Assembly (NCBI GenBank): GCA_012728155.1
Contig: JAAYFR010000397.1
Span: 1-9,088 of the forward strand
Length of the DNA stretch: 9,088 bases
Direction of reading: 5' to 3'
From: Bacteroidales bacterium
GTDB taxonomy: Bacteria > Bacteroidota > Bacteroidia > Bacteroidales > Dysgonomonadaceae
This document shows positions 6,728-9,088 of this stretch, in pieces. Position 1 is the first letter of the stretch, and every line of letters begins with the position of its first letter. The notes under the pieces were generated by a model. The model was not told the DNA's origin, made no database searches, and saw only the letters and a list, made by a program, of their open reading frames with translations. The translations under genes were made by a program, and so were the position numbers.

Positions 6728-6772
6728 AAGTCGTATGATTGCAACTAAATCGCCCGTCTACCGATATTTTGT
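6728..6772 (-). promoter_or_regulatory. Shared 45-bp leader element upstream of metY
   Basis: This is the second copy of the element at 5289-5333, differing at seven positions. It lies 23 bp upstream of the metY start and inside the likely 5' UTR, because a -7 promoter match sits further upstream at 6798-6805. The same stem can form (6729-6733 with 6742-6746), with loop CAATCATA. In this copy only, a second short stem, ATCG with CGAT, can form upstream of the hairpin; the pairing is weaker in the SNF2 copy. It does not resemble a SAM riboswitch that I can recognise. Confidence 0.6.
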
Positions 6773-6797
6773 GTGAACCCATATCAGTACAGGGGAG

Positions 6798-6805
6798 CAA
6801 AGATA
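6798..6805 (-). promoter_or_regulatory. metY: Candidate -7 promoter element for metY
   Basis: On the minus strand this reads TATCTTTG, an exact match to the Bacteroidetes -7 consensus TAnnTTTG. It is about 93 bp upstream of the metY start, which would give a 5' UTR of about 85 nt containing the shared element. No TTG is seen at the expected -33 spacing, where the DNA is an AT-rich run. Confidence 0.5.
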
Positions 6806-6890
6806 AAAAATTAAATTTGGATTGATGACGCTCTTTGGAGGGATAAGCTCAAAAACATCGCAACATGGGAGGGTGTATTGCTTTTTTTTG

Positions 6891-6898
6891 TAATTTTG
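6891..6898 (+). promoter_or_regulatory. pheT: Candidate -7 promoter element for pheT
   Basis: TAATTTTG matches TAnnTTTG exactly and follows a run of eight T. The TTG at 6878-6880 is only 10 bp upstream, too close for a standard -33 element. Use of this site would start RNA near 6904 and give pheT a leader of roughly 140 nt, in which the possible leader peptide and the 10-bp repeats lie. Confidence 0.45.
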
Positions 6899-6912
6899 AG
6901 GCTTATTTGAAA

Positions 6913-6951
6913 ATGAATCAGGATTCCGGATTTTTACAGATTTTCTATTGA
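6913..6951 (+). CDS. Possible 12-residue leader peptide ahead of pheT
   Basis: The frame ATG 6913 to TGA 6949-6951 reads MNQDSGFLQIFY. It lies just after the candidate pheT promoter, has two Phe and one Tyr among its last six residues, and is followed by sequence able to form alternative hairpins. In Escherichia coli the pheST operon is controlled by attenuation through a Phe-rich leader peptide (pheM), so the arrangement is suggestive. Two Phe codons is a weak signal, there is no clear T-run terminator between it and pheT, and a frame this short occurs easily by chance. Confidence 0.2.
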   Translation: MNQDSGFLQIFY

Positions 6952-6952
6952 T

Positions 6953-7020
6953 TCAATCTCGATTGAGGAACAACGACACATCAATCTCCTTCAATCTCAA
7001 TCAATCTGATTCAATCCCAG
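6953..7020 (+). repeat. TCAATC repeats with 10-bp period in the pheT leader
   Basis: TCAATCTC occurs at 6953, 6981 and 6991, with variants TCAATCTG at 7001 and TCAATCCC at 7011. The last four copies are spaced exactly 10 bp apart (6981-7020). The first copy forms a near-palindrome with the adjacent GATTGA (6953-6966, 2-bp centre). GATTGAG at 6961-6967 can also pair with CTCAATC at 6996-7002. The block ends 24 bp before the pheT start. It may be a slippage repeat, a multi-site operator with one site per helical turn, or a leader RNA with alternative pairings. Confidence 0.6.
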
Positions 7021-7044
7021 TGGATCCATGCAATTTTAATAAGA

Positions 7045-9088
7045 ATGAACATTTCGTACAACTGGCTCAAAGAGTATCTTCAATTTGACCTGTCGCCACA
7101 GGAGACGGCTGATGCGCTCACTTCCATAGGATTGGAAACAGGAAGCGTGGAAGAGATACAAACCATCAAAGGAGGACTGGAAGGTTTAATCATAGGGGAA
7201 GTAGTGACATGCGTATCCCACCCCAATTCAGACCATCTGCACCTGACTACCGTAGATATCGGCAACGGCGAGGAACCGCTGAAAATTGTCTGTGGTGCAC
7301 CCAATGTGGCTGCCGGACAGAAGGTGGTGGTAGCCACCATTGGCACGAAATTGTATTCGGGTGATGATCTCTTCACAATCAAACGTTCCAAGATCCGCGG
7401 TGAAGAATCCTTTGGAATGATCTGTGCCGAGGACGAGATCGGTATAGGCACTTCACACGACGGTATTATCGTATTGCCTGCCGACGCCAAAGTAGGAACA
7501 CCTGCCAAAGAGTACTACAACATAAAAAGCGATTATGTGCTGGAGGTGGATATTACCCCTAACCGGATAGATGCCGCTTCCCACTTTGGCGTGGCACGCG
7601 ATCTGGCAGCATGGCTGGAACAGGCGGGAAAACCCTACCGGCTCACAAAACCATCTGTCGAAGGGTTTTCTATTGACAGCAGGGAGGGTGGTATCGAGGT
7701 GATTGTGGAGAACAGGGAAGCCGCTCCCCGCTATTCGGGATTGACCATCCGTGGCGTGACCGTGAAAGAGAGCCCCGATTGGCTGAAGAACAAATTGCTA
7801 CTGATTGGACTGCGCCCCATCAACAATATAGTGGACATCACCAACTTCATACTCCACGAGACGGGACATCCGATGCATGCATTCGATGCGGCACAAATTA
7901 CCGGTGGTGAAGTGGTGGTACGCACCTTGCCCGACAAGGCTACATTCGTCACGCTGGATGAGGAGGAGAGGGAGCTGAGCGAGAACGACCTGATGATCTG
8001 CAACGCGGAAGAGGGGATGTGTATTGCCGGTGTGTTTGGGGGAGTGAAATCGGGTGTGACGGAAAAGACAACCGATATATTTCTTGAATCGGCCTATTTC
8101 AACCCCACATGGGTCCGTAAAACTGCCCGTCGCCACGGATTGAACACCGATTCGTCGTTCCGTTTCGAACGGGGAGCCGATCCCGAAAATACGGTATATG
8201 TGTTGAAACGGGCAGCGATGCTGGTAAAAGAGCTGGCAGGCGGCACGATAGAGGGTGAAATAAGAGATATATACCCGGTTCCTGTCGAAAAGGCAGAGGT
8301 AACCCTCACTTACGACAAGGCAAACAATCTGATAGGCAAAGAGATACCCAAAGAAACCATCAAAAGCATCCTGCACAGTCTGGAAATTGAAATCGCAAAG
8401 GAAACGGATACCGAACTCACCCTTCGTATTCCCACTTACCGGGTAGATGTAACCCGTGATGTGGATGTGATCGAGGATATCCTCCGTATCTACGGCTACA
8501 ACAACGTGGAAATCAGCGATTCGCTAAAGGCCAACCTCTCTACCCAAATGCCTGCGGATCGGAAACAGAAACTGCAGACATTGATTTCCGAACAGCTCAC
8601 GGCCAACGGATTCAACGAGATACTGAATAACTCGCTTACCAAGAAGGGTTATTATGACTCCTTCGAGAGCTATCCCGCCGCAAACTGCGTACCGTTGGTA
8701 AATCCGTTGAGTAACGACCTCAACGTGATGCGCCAGACCCTCCTTTTCGGTGGATTGGAAAGCATCGCCTATAACCGCAACCGTAAGCATGGCGATCTCC
8801 GTCTCTATGAATTTGGCAACTGTTACTTCTTTGATGCGACAAAAAAGAACGACGAAAAAATCCTCGCCCCCTACTCCGAAGAGTTCCATATCGGGCTGTG
8901 GATATGCGGCAAGCGTACCCACAAGAACTGGGCAGCAGAAGTGGTACAGAGCTCCGTCTTCGAGTTGAAGGCACACGTGGAGAATATCCTCCACAGAATG
9001 GGTATCAGCACCCGTCAGGTGTTCTTTGAAACGGAACCAAACGAACTCCTTTCCGCCGGTATGGCTGTCAAAACGCATAAACGCACCA
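7045..9088 (+). CDS. pheT: Phenylalanyl-tRNA synthetase beta subunit, 5' part
   Basis: The frame is open from ATG 7045 to the window end, giving 681 codons of a protein usually about 800-820 residues long. PheT pairs with PheS as an alpha2-beta2 enzyme charging tRNA-Phe. It starts MNISYNWLKEYL, the standard PheT N-terminus. An EMAP-type tRNA-binding domain spans about 43-153 (LIIGEVVTCVSHPNSDHLHL, then KIVCGAPNVAAGQKV). The B3/4 editing region covers roughly 160-400, with GLRPINNIVDITNFILHETG from about residue 256 and HPMHAFD. B5 covers about 418-486 (TLTYDKANNLIGKEI, then IPTYRVDVTRDVDVIEDILR). The synthetase-like core begins near 511 (NGFNEILNNSL, NPLSNDLNVMRQTLL). The C-terminal anticodon-binding domain lies outside the window. 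No frameshift was seen. PheS is not in the window. Confidence 0.96.
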   Translation, partial: MNISYNWLKEYLQFDLSPQETADALTSIGLETGSVEEIQTIKGGLEGLIIGEVVTCVSHPNSDHLHLTTVDIGNGEEPLKIVCGAPNVAAGQKVVVATIGTKLYSGDDLFTIKRSKIRGEESFGMICAEDEIGIGTSHDGIIVLPADAKVGTPAKEYYNIKSDYVLEVDITPNRIDAASHFGVARDLAAWLEQAGKPYRLTKPSVEGFSIDSREGGIEVIVENREAAPRYSGLTIRGVTVKESPDWLKNKLLLIGLRPINNIVDITNFILHETGHPMHAFDAAQITGGEVVVRTLPDKATFVTLDEEERELSENDLMICNAEEGMCIAGVFGGVKSGVTEKTTDIFLESAYFNPTWVRKTARRHGLNTDSSFRFERGADPENTVYVLKRAAMLVKELAGGTIEGEIRDIYPVPVEKAEVTLTYDKANNLIGKEIPKETIKSILHSLEIEIAKETDTELTLRIPTYRVDVTRDVDVIEDILRIYGYNNVEISDSLKANLSTQMPADRKQKLQTLISEQLTANGFNEILNNSLTKKGYYDSFESYPAANCVPLVNPLSNDLNVMRQTLLFGGLESIAYNRNRKHGDLRLYEFGNCYFFDATKKNDEKILAPYSEEFHIGLWICGKRTHKNWAAEVVQSSVFELKAHVENILHRMGISTRQVFFETEPNELLSAGMAVKTHKRT

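Noticed and set aside
6728..6772. SAM riboswitch ahead of metY
   Set aside because: The element is too short, lacks the multi-stem core of the SAM classes I know, and also occurs ahead of the SNF2 gene, which has no methionine link.
7798..8376. 192-residue minus-strand frame opposite pheT, and others like it to 9078
   Set aside because: They lie inside the open pheT frame, and their sequences show only the compositional pattern of antisense reading.
1..9088. CRISPR arrays, tRNA or rRNA genes, transposases
   Set aside because: No regularly spaced identical repeats of CRISPR size, no tRNA-like cloverleaf sequence and no transposase frame were found.

Overview
The window comes from a member of the Bacteroidetes, most likely the order Bacteroidales. 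The evidence is the style of PheT, MetY and the SNF2 protein, A-rich start regions with no strong Shine-Dalgarno, and several copies of the Bacteroidetes -7 promoter motif TAnnTTTG. I cannot assign a genus from the sequence alone; Dysgonomonadaceae-like is a guess.

Left part, about 1-2100, is AT-rich accessory DNA. It opens inside the last gene of what is probably a BREX phage-defence locus: the 3' part of brxL (BrxL, AAA+/Lon-like protein). The gene is broken by an apparent one-base deletion near 274, so the AAA+ side (2-280) and the Lon-like side (271-993) lie in different frames. After it comes about 450 bp without an intact gene. This stretch holds a repeat-rich block (993-1070) and a decayed gene remnant (about 1083-1326), then a candidate -7 promoter and a GC-rich patch. 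A small membrane protein gene with a zinc ribbon (1442-2098, unknown function) closes the accessory part.

Middle and right part, 2157 to the end, looks like ordinary chromosome. Two genes lie on the minus strand: a large SNF2-family helicase (2157-5273) and metY, O-acetylhomoserine sulfhydrylase (5418-6704). On the plus strand, divergent from metY, is pheT, the phenylalanyl-tRNA synthetase beta chain (from 7045, running off the window end).

The most unusual things, in my view: (1) a 45-bp element (38 of 45 identical) just upstream of both the SNF2 gene and metY, carrying the same 5-bp hairpin with an 8-nt loop, which may be an undescribed leader or regulatory element; (2) the brxL frameshift; (3) two in-frame repeat expansions in the SNF2 gene, one giving a collagen-like Gly-X-Y linker between helicase motifs I and Ia; (4) a pheT leader with a 10-bp-period repeat and a possible Phe-containing leader peptide; (5) the inverted-repeat block beside the BREX end, which resembles the edge of a gene cassette. 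Apart from the BREX remnant I see no complete new multi-gene system in the window.
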